64,000 bases of DNA from Lysobacteraceae bacterium (GCA_021372495.1 JAJFUF010000007.1:1-64000), one strand, 5' to 3'; positions 34,538 to 43,358 are shown, counted from the first letter of the stretch. The notes: generated by a model not told the origin, from the sequence alone. Made by a program: numbers and translations.

Positions 34538-35509
34538 GTGGACGCATTGTCGAAAGTCCTCGCCGGCATACACCTGCAAGGCGCGGTGTATCTGGACGGC
34601 GAATTCACGGCGCCCTGGTGCGCCGAGGCGAGCTACGGCCTGCCCGATGCCAGGCAGGCCCTGGACACCTCCGAGCACTTCGCATTCTTCCATTTCCTGG
34701 TCGAGGGGAGCTGCAAGGCGCGGCTCGCGGACGGCGACGAAGTGGTGGAGCTGCACGCCGGCGACCTGGTGCTCTTCTCGGGCGATTACCCGCACCTCCT
34801 CGGTAGCGACCTCGCGTGCCCGGCCATCCGCACCGAAGGCTTGCCGCGCGATCCCACCGCCTCGCTGCCGGTGATCCGCTACGGCGGCGGCGGCGCCGTG
34901 ACGCGCTTCGTCTGCGGCTATCTCGCCTTCGACCGCCGCGTGAGCCAGCCCCTGTTCAACTCTCTGCCGCGCATGTTGCGGGTGCCGGTGATGGACGATC
35001 CCAACGCCGCCTGGCTGGTGGAACTGCTGCGCGTGGGCGTCAGCGAGTCGCGCGCGCAGCGCCCCGGCGCCAGCTCGCTGCTGGCCAAGCTCTCGGAACT
35101 CATCTTCGTGGAAGCCATGCGCCACTACACCGCGACGCTCGCGCCGGGCCAGACCGGCTGGCTCGCGGCGCTGCGCGATCCGCACGTGGGCAAGGCCCTG
35201 GCGCTGCTGCACGCCGAGCCCGGCCGCGCGTGGACGGTGGACGACCTCGCGCGCGAGTCGGCGCTGTCGCGTTCCGCGCTCGGCGAGCGCTTCGCCCAGT
35301 TCATCGGCGAGCCGCCGATGCGGTACCTGACGCGCTGGCGCCTGGGGCTGGCGGCCAAGGCGCTGCGCTCGGGGCCCGAAGCGATCGGCCGCATCGCCGA
35401 GCGTTGCGGCTACGAATCGGAAGCCGCGTTCAACCGCGCGTTCAAGCGCGAGTTCGGCGTCCCGCCCGCCGCCTGGCGCCGCAACGAAAGGGCCGCGAGC
35501 CCGCACTAG
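34538..35509 (+). CDS. AraC-family transcriptional regulator (cupin type)
   Basis: 323 residues from a GTG (34538) preceded by GGAG. An N-terminal cupin-like sensor domain (about 20-180: AFFHFLVEGSCKARLADGDEVVELHAGDLVLFSGDYPH) precedes a C-terminal double helix-turn-helix (about 222-318: WTVDDLARESALSRSALGERFAQFIGEPPMRYLTRWRL and AERCGYESEAAFNRAFKREFGVPPAAWR). It resembles the cupin_6 group that often regulates nearby oxidoreductase or transport genes. The convergent neighbour is the MddA-like gene. Confidence 0.9.
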   Translation: MDALSKVLAGIHLQGAVYLDGEFTAPWCAEASYGLPDARQALDTSEHFAFFHFLVEGSCKARLADGDEVVELHAGDLVLFSGDYPHLLGSDLACPAIRTEGLPRDPTASLPVIRYGGGGAVTRFVCGYLAFDRRVSQPLFNSLPRMLRVPVMDDPNAAWLVELLRVGVSESRAQRPGASSLLAKLSELIFVEAMRHYTATLAPGQTGWLAALRDPHVGKALALLHAEPGRAWTVDDLARESALSRSALGERFAQFIGEPPMRYLTRWRLGLAAKALRSGPEAIGRIAERCGYESEAAFNRAFKREFGVPPAAWRRNERAASPH

Positions 35510-35523
35510 CGAGCCCGCGGCCC
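35490..35523. terminator. Bidirectional hairpin between convergent araC-type and MddA-like genes
   Basis: GGGCCGCG (35490-35497) pairs with CGCGGCCC (35516-35523), spanning the end of the AraC-type gene. On the minus strand it is followed by TTTCGTT. Confidence 0.4.
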
Positions 35524-35550
35524 CGGCGGTGCCCCGCCCCGCAACCAGGT

Positions 35551-36285
35551 TCAGGTCGCCTTGCGCCTCGGCAGCGGCAGCAGCATGGGCGTGTCGCGGC
35601 GGTAGCGCTCGTAAGCCGCGCCCAATGCCTCGCGCGTGTTGCGTTCCTCGAACCAGATGCCGATGAAGATGTAGATCGTGGCCCCCACCGCGAACAGCAG
35701 GTGGCCGTAGCTCATGTCCGGCGTCGACCAGAGGCCCAGCAGCAGTCCGAGCATGATGGGATGGCGTATCAGCTTGTACACGGCCATCTCCACGAACGGC
35801 ACCGGGGTGTAGGTGCGCCGCTTCAGGCGCAGGTAGACCTGGCGCAGGCCGAACAGGTCGAAATGGTTGATCATGAAGGTGGAAAGGAGCAGCAGAACCC
35901 AGCCGAACCAGAACAGGCCCTGCAGCAGCAGCCGGGCGGCAGGCGACTCCACGCTCCAGACGGTGCCGGCGATGGGCTGCCACTGCCAGCACAGCAGGGC
36001 CGTCACCAGCGCGGTGGCCAGCACGTAGGTGCTGCGCTCGATCGACTCGGGCACGCCGCGTGTCCACCAGGCCTTGAAGCTCGGGCGAGCCATGACGCTG
36101 TGCTGCAGCCCGAACAGCGCGATCAGGGCGAGATCCACCAACACGGCCTGCGAGGGCGATCCCGTGGCCACCGAATCGATGGTCATCGGAACCCACAGGT
36201 TGCCCACGAACAGGATGAGGTACAGCAGCGCGGCCACGCCCGACAGGTAGGCGAACACGCCGTAGACGAAGACGATGAGTCCCAT
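35551..36285 (-). CDS. MddA-like methanethiol S-methyltransferase (isoprenylcysteine methyltransferase fold)
   Basis: 244 residues, about five transmembrane helices. The sequence follows the MddA pattern: VYGVFAYLSGVAALLYLILFVGNLWVPMTID, LFGLQHSVMARPSFKAWWTR, PESIERSTYVL, WQWQPIAGTVW and the C-terminal LIRHPIMLGLLLGLWSTPDMSYGHLLFA...EERNTREALG segment shared with membrane cysteine methyltransferases. MddA methylates methanethiol to dimethyl sulfide using SAM. The assignment is by motif recall, and activity is not proven. Confidence 0.8.
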   Translation of the reverse strand: MGLIVFVYGVFAYLSGVAALLYLILFVGNLWVPMTIDSVATGSPSQAVLVDLALIALFGLQHSVMARPSFKAWWTRGVPESIERSTYVLATALVTALLCWQWQPIAGTVWSVESPAARLLLQGLFWFGWVLLLLSTFMINHFDLFGLRQVYLRLKRRTYTPVPFVEMAVYKLIRHPIMLGLLLGLWSTPDMSYGHLLFAVGATIYIFIGIWFEERNTREALGAAYERYRRDTPMLLPLPRRKAT

Positions 36286-36542
36286 GGGTTGCTCCTCGGT
36301 TGGCAGAGCCGGGCATTCTCGGCGTCCTCGCGACGCCTGTATTTGCCTGCCCGCCGCGATGTTTGACCCGGACGCCGCGGCAAGGCGGCCGGCTCCGCCT
36401 CTCGCGCCGGCCCCCGGCCGGCAGGCGAAGCCGGACTGGCGAACGCGACACCCCTCCCCGGACGATGCCGCCCGCGCGGGAAAAGGTTCACGGGGCCGGC
36501 GCCGAACCGGCGCAGCGCGGTCGGGTTGGCGTGCGCGTCGAT

Positions 36543-37073
36543 TCAGACGCCCGTGGGCAACCCGTCGCCCATCCGCAGCAGGTAGCGTTCCTCGTCGTAG
36601 AACGTGCCGTCCACGCACAGCGCGTCCGGTTCGGTGCCGTAACGCTCGAAACCCACCGCGCGGTACAGCGCGACGGCGGCGGTGTTCGCCGCGTTGACGC
36701 CGAGCTTGATGTGGCGCACGCCGTCGAGCGAGCACGCATGGGCGATGGCGGCTTCCAGCAGCGCGCGCCCCAGGCCGCGCCGGCGATGTGCCGGCGCGAC
36801 GTACATGCCGGCAAATTCGACGGCGTGGCGCAGCTTCGCCCGCTGCGGGCGGATGATGGCGACGAAGCCGGCCAGCTCGTCCTGCACGAAAATGCCGAGC
36901 ATGCAGACCGATCCATCCGCCGCCGGCGCGATGCGCGCCGCGACGTCGTCGAGCGCGCGCCCGGCTTCATCCTCGTAGCTGGCGCTGAACGCGGTCGGGC
37001 TCTCGCGCAGTGCGAGCAGGCGCAGGCGCTGGTAGGCCGCGGCGTCGGTGTTGTCGAGTGGCCTGATCGTCAT
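36543..37073 (-). CDS. GNAT-family N-acetyltransferase
   Basis: 176 residues from the Met of MTIRPLDNTDAAAYQRLRLLALRESP. A longer reading from 37136 begins inside a REP element and is an artefact. GNAT motifs are GMYVAPAHRRRGLGRALLEAAIAHA (acetyl-CoA site) and NTAAVALYRAVGFERYG. The segment PTAFSASYEDE is typical of a subgroup with unknown substrate. It is one of three GNAT genes within 2.6 kb. Confidence 0.87.
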   Translation of the reverse strand: MTIRPLDNTDAAAYQRLRLLALRESPTAFSASYEDEAGRALDDVAARIAPAADGSVCMLGIFVQDELAGFVAIIRPQRAKLRHAVEFAGMYVAPAHRRRGLGRALLEAAIAHACSLDGVRHIKLGVNAANTAAVALYRAVGFERYGTEPDALCVDGTFYDEERYLLRMGDGLPTGV

Positions 37074-37094
37074 CCAAGAAGCCCCTGGACAAGC

Positions 37095-37163
37095 CGTCAT
37101 TCCCGCGAAAGCGGGAACCCATCCCGATGTTGGCAATGGATGCCCGCTTTCGCGGGCATGACG
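37095..37163. repeat. Inverted pair of REP elements between two GNAT genes
   Basis: CGTCATTCCCGCGAAAGCGG (from 37095) faces ATGCCCGCTTTCGCGGGCAT (37140-37159, then GACG). The right end abuts the stop codon of the gene ending at 37164. It is the same family as the pair at 32456-32590. Confidence 0.88.
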
Positions 37164-37673
37164 TCAGTCGGTTTGTTCAATCTTCCCGCAAACGCGAAGC
37201 GCCTTCTCGTAGCGCCAGACCTCAAGATCGAACACGCCCGTTGGGATCTCCAGCCTGGCGACCATGTTGCCCGCACGCCGCCAGCCGCGCTTCTCGTAGA
37301 ACCGCGCCGCACGCGCGTTGCCGATCGCGCAGGCGAGCCAGCCGGTGTCGAAACCGGCGGCGACGATGCGCGCTTCGGCATCGTCGATCAGCGCCGCCGC
37401 CACGCCTTGCCCGCGCGCGCTGCGGGCGACGAAGATCTGGTCCAGCTCATCGCCCTTCACCACGCAGAAGCCGCTGGGCGCGCCGACCGGCCCGGTCACG
37501 CGCACGCGCGGCAGTCCCGCTTCCAGCCGCTGCCGGAAGTTCTCCAGCGTGCGGTGCCGCGCCAGTTCCGCCGGCACGATCTGCGCGTGCGCGTCCTGCC
37601 AGGCGTCGTACCAGAGCTGCGCCAAGGGCGCGATGTCGGCGCTCTCGGCTGCGCGTACGCTCATCACGTTCAA
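37164..37673 (-). CDS. GNAT-family N-acetyltransferase
   Basis: 169 residues. GNAT motifs: VRAAESADIAPLAQLWYDAWQDAHAQIVPAEL, DELDQIFVARSARGQGVAAALIDDAEARIVAAG and GNARAARFYEKRGWRRAGNM. The C-terminal FDLEVWRYEKAL strand closes the fold. The start overlaps the stop of the membrane-protein gene upstream as ATGA, so the two are translationally coupled. The substrate is unknown. Confidence 0.87.
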   Translation of the reverse strand: MNVMSVRAAESADIAPLAQLWYDAWQDAHAQIVPAELARHRTLENFRQRLEAGLPRVRVTGPVGAPSGFCVVKGDELDQIFVARSARGQGVAAALIDDAEARIVAAGFDTGWLACAIGNARAARFYEKRGWRRAGNMVARLEIPTGVFDLEVWRYEKALRVCGKIEQTD

Positions 37674-38062
37674 TGACCCTCGGCGTCATTGGCCAGCAAC
37701 CTGGCCATCAGCGTACCAACGACGGCTCCGGCAAGCGCGCAGCCGAGGCCGACCACCAGCGCAATGACGAGTTCGATCGGCCACAGATTGTGGGACGTGG
37801 CATCGCGCACGACATCGACCAGCACGCGAGACATGACCACCGCGCCGACCGACCCGCCGATCATGAGCGTGGCCCGCCAAAACGAAGCCAGGCGGAACAT
37901 GCGCAGCAGCAGCGGGGCGGCAGCGACGAGGGCCAACCCCGGTGTCAGCAAGCCGCTCGGAAGGTTGAGCTCGTGATATGGCACCAGCCAGTACGGGATG
38001 CCGACGGCGAAAAAGCTCGCCGCCGCGGCGAGCAGCAGCCAGTACGACTTGATGGGCTTCAT
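37670..38062 (-). CDS. Small four-helix membrane protein, hypothetical
   Basis: 130 residues from the Met of MKPIKSYWLLLAAAASFF. Four hydrophobic segments lie at about 8-24, 35-53, 62-84 and 98-122. No catalytic or named motif is visible. It is coupled by an ATGA overlap to the GNAT gene downstream. Confidence 0.6.
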   Translation of the reverse strand: MKPIKSYWLLLAAAASFFAVGIPYWLVPYHELNLPSGLLTPGLALVAAAPLLLRMFRLASFWRATLMIGGSVGAVVMSRVLVDVVRDATSHNLWPIELVIALVVGLGCALAGAVVGTLMARLLANDAEGH

Positions 38063-38162
38063 GCGCACCCCTTCGGAAGAACAACCTGCGTGTGGATTCG
38101 TCCGATCCGAGGCCCGTCGGGCGGTTGACCGCAGCGCAACCCGGCGCATCTCGCAAGCAGAT

Positions 38163-38215
38163 GGATTTCGCTGTACTCAACCCATCCTACTCACTGCGCT
38201 CGACCCGTCCTACTT
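38163..38215. repeat. Interspersed repeat, copy 1 (GATGGATTTCGCTG...CCCATCCTAC)
   Basis: GATGGATTTCGCTGTACTCA, then ACCCATCCTAC and a degenerate GACCCGTCCTAC. The same layout and orientation recurs at 39902-39958. The last codons of the 38187 gene are encoded within it. Confidence 0.7.
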
Positions 38216-38459
38216 GTGACCGAATGCACGCACGCAACGCGAGCAGCAGCGCAGCCAGAAGAAGCGACGAGACCCCGAGTATCACTGTCAACTGCGGCTG
38301 GCGGCAGCGGAATTGCTCGGCGAACAGCGAGAACGAACCCTGGCAATCCGCAAACGCCATGCTGTACGACGAGAGCATCCAGAGTGCGGACCACGCAGCT
38401 ACCAGCAGCAGCGTCAGCGCGGCGATCAGATACAGCAAGCGGCGAACGCGGGTGGACAC
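38187..38459 (-). CDS. Small two-helix membrane protein, hypothetical
   Basis: 90 residues. Two transmembrane segments (about 8-29 and 58-76) flank a loop with two Cys (FADCQGSFSLFAEQFRCRQPQ). The last residues (QVGRVERSE) are encoded by the interspersed repeat, suggesting that the original C-terminus was altered by the repeat. I do not recognise a family. Confidence 0.5.
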   Translation of the reverse strand: MSTRVRRLLYLIAALTLLLVAAWSALWMLSSYSMAFADCQGSFSLFAEQFRCRQPQLTVILGVSSLLLAALLLALRACIRSQVGRVERSE

Positions 38460-38493
38460 GTGATCAACGTCCTACTTAATTGCCTCCGTCTCC

Positions 38494-38517
38494 GATTGCG
38501 CGATTGCGCGATTGCGC
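38494..38517. repeat. Short tandem repeat, three copies of GATTGCGC
   Basis: Three perfect 8-bp units are followed by a degenerate fourth (cGATTGCC). It lies in the gap between the two-helix membrane gene and the GNAT gene. Confidence 0.9.
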
Positions 38518-38544
38518 CGATTGCCGCCCACGCCGTGGGGTCGC

Positions 38545-39096
38545 CTACGCGCGCGTGTCCAGCCGCAGCCGGAAGCCGAACACCGGAAGCGCCTCCTGCA
38601 TGAAGTCCAGGTCCGTCGCGCGCACGAAGCCCAGCTTCTCGTACATGCCCCAGGCGACCTGCATCGCCTGCGTCGTATGCAGGATCACCTGCGCGTGCCC
38701 CGCGTCTTCGGCGAGCCGGATGCAGGCACGCGTCAGCGCCTTGCCGACGCCCATGCCCCGATGCCTGGGATCGACGCCCAACAGGCGAATACCCGAGGCG
38801 TCCCGGATCGTCGTCGCGATCCCGCCCGAACCGTACTCGGCCATGTCGCCGAAATACACGACGCCGCCGACCACCTCGCGTCCGCCCAGCACCGCCACGA
38901 GCACCTTCGCGCCGCTGCGCTCGGTGAAGCGCCCGATGTCGGCCAGCATCTCGTAGTAGCGCGGCTGCTCGTCCGGCGAAGGAAAACCTTCGAGCCGCGA
39001 GTACACCTCGACCATCAACCGGCCGAGCACCCCGAACTCTTCCCGCCGGATTTCACGAATGTCCAGGCTTGCGGTCACGGCATTTCCTTCGGTCAT
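38545..39096 (-). CDS. GNAT-family N-acetyltransferase
   Basis: 183 residues. Motifs: IREIRREEFGVLGRLMVEVYSRLEGFPSPDEQPRYYEMLADIGRF at the N-terminus, the acetyl-CoA segment RLLGVDPRHRGMGVGKALTRACIRLAEDAGH, then LHTTQAMQVAWGMYEKLGFVRATDLDF. The start MTEGNAV may be preceded by an unused alternative; an internal GTG follows. Substrate unknown. GC falls just upstream, at the start of the low-GC section. Confidence 0.87.
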   Translation of the reverse strand: MTEGNAVTASLDIREIRREEFGVLGRLMVEVYSRLEGFPSPDEQPRYYEMLADIGRFTERSGAKVLVAVLGGREVVGGVVYFGDMAEYGSGGIATTIRDASGIRLLGVDPRHRGMGVGKALTRACIRLAEDAGHAQVILHTTQAMQVAWGMYEKLGFVRATDLDFMQEALPVFGFRLRLDTRA

Positions 39097-39184
39097 GCTC
39101 TATGCAATCGCTTAACCCACCAACCCAGAGCGTTAATCAAGCGAAAAATAAACCTAACCCCATTTTTCTCTCCATTCCGAACGA

Positions 39185-39787
39185 TTAGATCCCATCGACG
39201 AGGTTGGTACGTGCCCGACACCTAGCAGCACGCTTCTCCCAGTCACCCGACCATCCGGCCGCCAATGCCTCCTCACAAATTCGCACACACTCGATGTAAT
39301 ATCCGATGCCCTCCAGCAGCATGACGAGCCGTTTGTAGCCCGTGTGCTCTACCAGTGGTCCCGCATATTCACTTTGAAATGCGTTTGCGGCTTGCGGCGC
39401 AATCGCAATTTGCTCGCGGCACGCCGCAATGCACCTCTCGATGCCGTCTGGAGATCGAACGTCTCGATACGTTAACTCGATCTTTGTCATCATGAGAAAA
39501 TGCACGTCAAGAATTTGCGTATCGCTTGTAATTAATGCTTGCGCCTTATCTATAACCCTGTAGGCAAAGTCTCGCTCGCCATCCTTGCGAAAGCAGCCTG
39601 CGACACCATTAAGGAATTGCACCGGCGACATTCCAACGAAGGAGAATCGAGTCTCCTCTAGCAATTGCTGACCACTGTTCGATGTGCCACGCTCGCTGTA
39701 GCGCTGGCAGATCAGTTCGCGTTCGTGTGGTTCCAACTCTTCCAGCCACCACGACTCCAAGCCAAAGTAGCCGATGTACCCCTGCAT
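39185..39787 (-). CDS. Orphan hypothetical protein of the low-GC section
   Basis: 200 residues from the Met of MQGYIGYFGLESWWLEELEPHER, which has GGAG at the right distance; a longer reading from 39823 is less likely. It is soluble, with a helical C-terminal half: KAQALITSDTQILDVHFLMMTKIELTYRD, CIAACREQIAIAPQAANAFQSEY, GYKRLVMLLEGIGYYIECVRICEEALAAGWSGDWEKRAARC. That half reads like degenerate TPR repeats. Codon use is more AT-rich than neighbours. No function is assigned. Confidence 0.6.
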   Translation of the reverse strand: MQGYIGYFGLESWWLEELEPHERELICQRYSERGTSNSGQQLLEETRFSFVGMSPVQFLNGVAGCFRKDGERDFAYRVIDKAQALITSDTQILDVHFLMMTKIELTYRDVRSPDGIERCIAACREQIAIAPQAANAFQSEYAGPLVEHTGYKRLVMLLEGIGYYIECVRICEEALAAGWSGDWEKRAARCRARTNLVDGI

Positions 39788-39901
39788 GTTGCACTCCGAA
39801 TGCAGCTCAATATTCGAGCGCACAATCCATTTCTTCCATCGCCATCATGATCCGGTGATACCCGGTTTCCTGCTCAGCGGAACCCGACGCGCCCGCAAGA
39901 A

Positions 39902-39958
39902 GATGGGTTTCGCTGCGCTCAGCCCATCCTACGCGCTCAACCGACCCTACGCGCTAAT
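39902..39958. repeat. Interspersed repeat, copy 2 (GATGGGTTTCGCTG...CCCATCCTAC)
   Basis: Same orientation and structure as the repeat at 38163, followed by ACCGACCCTACGCGCTA. The stop codon of the 39954 gene lies at its right edge. Confidence 0.72.
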
Positions 39959-40532
39959 GCACGAAGTCCTTGAAACTAGTGTAGGCACGACACATTCCAA
40001 GTATGAACCATCCATACGACGATAAACCTATCACAATTGCAGCGATATTGAGCCAGCGGCCGGCCCTCTCCTTCCAATCGCCATCCTCGGCGGCATAGAG
40101 CCATTGACTCAGGTACGTCACCCCAGAAGTAACCGCAATTGTGAACACGCCGATCACGAAGAAGAGGAGGCTCTCAGAAAACACTGACACCTTGCTTGGC
40201 TCATGCTCCGCCAGATGGCCGATGAATGCGAGCACAGCAACAGCGGCCCCTCCATTTAACAGAAACGAAGAGCGGATCGCATTTTGGCCGGATTCGATCA
40301 CCGAGCGGAACAGCTCTAGGCTCGCCGAATGACTATTCCTGTGCCGTTCCACCCAAAGCTCTAGCTCGGCTCTGTACCTCGCCAAGTCCGGTTCCGTGAT
40401 TTCAGCGGAGGGCGACTTCAACACTTCATCTAAGTATGCGATCAGGGTATCGCAACCGATAGTTAATGTCCCCTTCGCCTTGAGATCTACGACGGTATCT
40501 CTGAGCTGCGCTGCAAAGGCCCTAGCACTCAT
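39954..40532 (-). CDS. Orphan three-helix membrane protein of the low-GC section
   Basis: 192 residues. A charged helical cytoplasmic part (about 1-85: LRDTVVDLKAKGTLTIGCDTLIAYLDEVLKS, YRAELELWVERHRNSHSASLELFRSVIESGQ) is followed by three transmembrane helices (about 90-108, 117-141, 163-183). Codon use is more AT-rich than the neighbouring genes. The C-terminus ends at the edge of an interspersed repeat. I cannot name a family or a function. Confidence 0.6.
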   Translation of the reverse strand: MSARAFAAQLRDTVVDLKAKGTLTIGCDTLIAYLDEVLKSPSAEITEPDLARYRAELELWVERHRNSHSASLELFRSVIESGQNAIRSSFLLNGGAAVAVLAFIGHLAEHEPSKVSVFSESLLFFVIGVFTIAVTSGVTYLSQWLYAAEDGDWKERAGRWLNIAAIVIGLSSYGWFILGMCRAYTSFKDFVH

Positions 40533-40665
40533 TTGGCTCTCGTCCTATCTATGTAGAACAGCAATTGAGCGAAGAACAACGACAAGAAAACGGTGGCAGA
40601 TTAACTTACGAGCGTTTGAATACCCCACCGAATCCACGCCATACATCGACCGATCCTCCTGCCCC

Positions 40666-41847
40666 TCAAAGCTCCACCCGTAACCTCCCCGCCGCATTCC
40701 GCGCCTTCGCGCGCGCCGCATCGACATCCTCGCCGCGCGCCAGCGTCACCGCCATGCGGCGCTTGCCTTTGACTTCGGGTTTGCCGAACCAGCGCAGCAT
40801 GGTGTCGGGTTCGGCCAGTGCGTCGGCGATGCCGTGGATGCGCGGGCGGTTGCCTTCGCCTTCGGCGAGCACGGCGCACGACGCCGAAGGGCCGAACTGG
40901 CGGATGACCGGGATCGGCAGGCCGAGGATGGCGCGCGCGTGCAGGGCGAATTCGGAGAGGTCCTGCGAGATCAGCGTGACCAGGCCGGTGTCGTGCGGGC
41001 GCGGGCTGACCTCGGAGAAGACCACGCGGTCGCCCTTGACGAAGAACTCGACGCCGAACACGCCGCGGCCGCCGAGGTCGTCGGTCAGCACCTTGGCCTG
41101 GCGCTGTGCCTCGGCCAGCGCCTTGGCGCTCATCGGCTGCGGCTGCCACGACTCGCGGTAGTCGCCGTGCTCCTGCAGGTGTCCGATCGGCGCGCAGAAG
41201 CTGGTGCCGTCGCGGTGGCGCACGGTGAGCAGGGTGATCTCGTAGTCGAAGTCGACGAAGCCCTCGACGATGCAGCGGCCCTTGCCGGTGCGCCCGCCGG
41301 ACTGTGCGTATTCCCAGGCCGGGCCGATCTCGTCCGCGCTGCGCACGGTGCTCTGGCCCTTGCCGGACGAGCTCATCACCGGCTTGACCACGCACGGCAG
41401 GCCGAGCGCGGCGACGGCGGCGCGGTATTCGTCCTCGGTGTCGACGAAGCGGTACGGCGAGGTCGGCAGCTTCAGCGTCTCGGCGGCGAGGCGGCGGATG
41501 CCTTCGCGGTCCATGGTCAGCCACGCGGTGCGCGCAGTCGGGATCACGCGCAATCCGCCCTTCTCCAGCTCGACCAGCGTCGGCGTGTGGATCGCCTCGA
41601 TCTCCGGCACCACCAGGTCGGGCTTTTCCAGCTCGATCACGCGGCGGATCTCCGCGCCGTCCAGCATGTTGATCACGTGGCTGCGGTGCGCGAGCTGCAT
41701 CGCCGGCGCGTTGGGGTAGCGGTCCACCGCGATCACCTCGACCGCGAAGCGCTGCAGCTCGATCGCGACTTCCTTGCCCAGCTCGCCCGAGCCGAGCAGC
41801 ATCACGCGGATCGCGGTATCGGTGTAGGGCGTGCCGAACGGCTTCAT
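40666..41847 (-). CDS. purT: Formate-dependent phosphoribosylglycinamide formyltransferase PurT
   Basis: 393 residues. PurT makes formyl-GAR from GAR, formate and ATP in purine synthesis, replacing the folate-dependent PurN step. It is an ATP-grasp enzyme: [83 protein letters not shown] and [14 protein letters not shown] are all family motifs. The start has GGAG 6 bp upstream. It is monocistronic, bordered by the low-GC section on its 3' side. Confidence 0.97.
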   Translation of the reverse strand: MKPFGTPYTDTAIRVMLLGSGELGKEVAIELQRFAVEVIAVDRYPNAPAMQLAHRSHVINMLDGAEIRRVIELEKPDLVVPEIEAIHTPTLVELEKGGLRVIPTARTAWLTMDREGIRRLAAETLKLPTSPYRFVDTEDEYRAAVAALGLPCVVKPVMSSSGKGQSTVRSADEIGPAWEYAQSGGRTGKGRCIVEGFVDFDYEITLLTVRHRDGTSFCAPIGHLQEHGDYRESWQPQPMSAKALAEAQRQAKVLTDDLGGRGVFGVEFFVKGDRVVFSEVSPRPHDTGLVTLISQDLSEFALHARAILGLPIPVIRQFGPSASCAVLAEGEGNRPRIHGIADALAEPDTMLRWFGKPEVKGKRRMAVTLARGEDVDAARAKARNAAGRLRVEL

Positions 41848-41933
41848 GCGGGAACTCCAGTGGGGTTGCGGCGATTCTACCCGCTGGCCCGACGCCGCCG
41901 CGCTGGCAGAATAGGCCGACTCCGGAGACCGCC

Positions 41934-43358
41934 ATGCGCCGCCTGTTCGCCGCCCTCGCCCTGCTCGTCGCCGCCCTGCCCGCGTTCGCCGCACCGGCGA
42001 GCGACACCTGGATGACCGTGCTGCTGGAGGGCCGCAAGATCGGCCACCTGCACGAGACGCGCGCGGTCGACGGCGACCGCGTCACCACTACGCAGACACT
42101 CGACATCGTGCTCGACCGCGCCGGCACCTCGGTGGCGATGCGCAACGAGGAAGCCAGCGTGGAGACGCGCGCAGGCGCGCCGCTGGCGTTCCGCTCGCGC
42201 ACGGAGCTGTCCGGCGTGGCCAGCACCGTCGAGGGCAAGCGCCTGCCGGATGGCCGCTTCGAGGTGCGCACCGAGGTCGGCGGCCAGGCGCGCACGCGCA
42301 CGCTGGACTGGCCGGACGGCGCGCGGCTCGCCGAAGGCCAGCGCCTCGCCGCGCTGCGCGCCGGCAGCGCCAAGGGCGCGCACTACACGGTGCCGGCGTT
42401 CGATCCCAGCGCGGTGCAGATCGTCACGCTGAGCGGCCTGGTGCAGGGCGCGGTCGACGTGGAGTTGCCCGAAGGCCGGCGCACGCTCACCGAGGTGCGG
42501 CAGTCGCTGGAGATCGGCGGCGGCGCGACGCAAGCGACGGTGTGGACCGACGCCGCCGGCGATGCGCAGAAGATGACCTTGCCGATCGGCGGCCTGCGCC
42601 TGGACGCGCTGGCCTGCTCGCGCGCCTGCGCGCTGGCGCCCAACCAGTCCGCCGACATCCTCACCGCGACGCTGGCCGCGTCACCGCGCGCGCTGAGCGC
42701 CAACGAGCGCGCCGGCGCGCTGCGCTACACGCTCGCCACCGCCGACGGTTCCGCACTGGATCTGCCGAACACCGACGAGCAGCGCGCGGAGAAGGCGGAC
42801 GGCACGCTGCGCCTGCGCATCGGCACGGCGCGCGCCGGCGCGGAAGCGCCGCCGACGCGCGCCGACACCGCCGCCAACGACTGGCTGCAATCCGACGCGC
42901 CGGCGCTGCGCGAGCTGGCCGGGCACGCCACGTTGGGCGCGGCCGACGCGGCCACGCGCATGCGCCGGCTGGAAGCCTTCGTGCACGGCTACGTGCGCAG
43001 CAAGGATCTCAGCGTCGGCTACGCCTCGGCGCTGGAAGTAATGCAGACGCGCGAGGGCGACTGCACCGAGCACGCCGTGCTGCTGGCCGCGCTGGCGCGT
43101 TCGCTGGGCATCCCGGCGCGCGTGCTGGACGGGCTGGTGTACGTGCCGCAATTCGGCGCGCAGGCGCACGTGTTCGTGCCGCACGCCTGGGTGCAGGCCT
43201 GGGTGGACGGCCGCTGGCGCAGCTACGACGCCGCGCTGGACGGCTTCGACGCCGGCCACATCGCGCTCGGCGTCGGCGACGGCGATCCGTGGCGCTTCTT
43301 TGCGGGCCTGGGCGCGCTGGGCAAGCTGCGCATCGAGCGCGTCGAGGACGTGCAGTGA
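41934..43358 (+). CDS. Exported transglutaminase-like domain protein
   Basis: 474 residues with a signal peptide ([18 protein letters not shown]). The C-terminal part (about 335-455) is a transglutaminase/protease-like fold with a Cys-His-Asp triad: Cys377 ([24 protein letters not shown]), His417 (PHAWVQAWV) and Asp432 (SYDAAL). The N-terminal two-thirds is beta-rich with no named motif. The stop overlaps the next start as GTGA. Such proteins are common in Xanthomonadales; substrates are unknown. Confidence 0.85.
   Translation: MRRLFAALALLVAALPAFAAPASDTWMTVLLEGRKIGHLHETRAVDGDRVTTTQTLDIVLDRAGTSVAMRNEEASVETRAGAPLAFRSRTELSGVASTVEGKRLPDGRFEVRTEVGGQARTRTLDWPDGARLAEGQRLAALRAGSAKGAHYTVPAFDPSAVQIVTLSGLVQGAVDVELPEGRRTLTEVRQSLEIGGGATQATVWTDAAGDAQKMTLPIGGLRLDALACSRACALAPNQSADILTATLAASPRALSANERAGALRYTLATADGSALDLPNTDEQRAEKADGTLRLRIGTARAGAEAPPTRADTAANDWLQSDAPALRELAGHATLGAADAATRMRRLEAFVHGYVRSKDLSVGYASALEVMQTREGDCTEHAVLLAALARSLGIPARVLDGLVYVPQFGAQAHVFVPHAWVQAWVDGRWRSYDAALDGFDAGHIALGVGDGDPWRFFAGLGALGKLRIERVEDVQ

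Larger units (their letters stand above)
39097..40665. other. Lower-GC section, probably horizontally acquired
   Basis: Base composition drops visibly here against the very GC-rich surroundings: runs such as AAAAATAAACCTAACCCC, ATTAATGCTTG and GCAATTGAG are absent elsewhere in the window. It carries two genes with no counterpart in the neighbourhood and sits between a GNAT gene and purT. No integrase, tRNA or terminal repeat was found. Confidence 0.65.

Noticed and set aside
35854..35880. FNR-like sequence (TTGATCATGAA) inside the MddA-like gene
   Set aside because: It lies in coding sequence, lacks the correct second half-site and has no promoter context.
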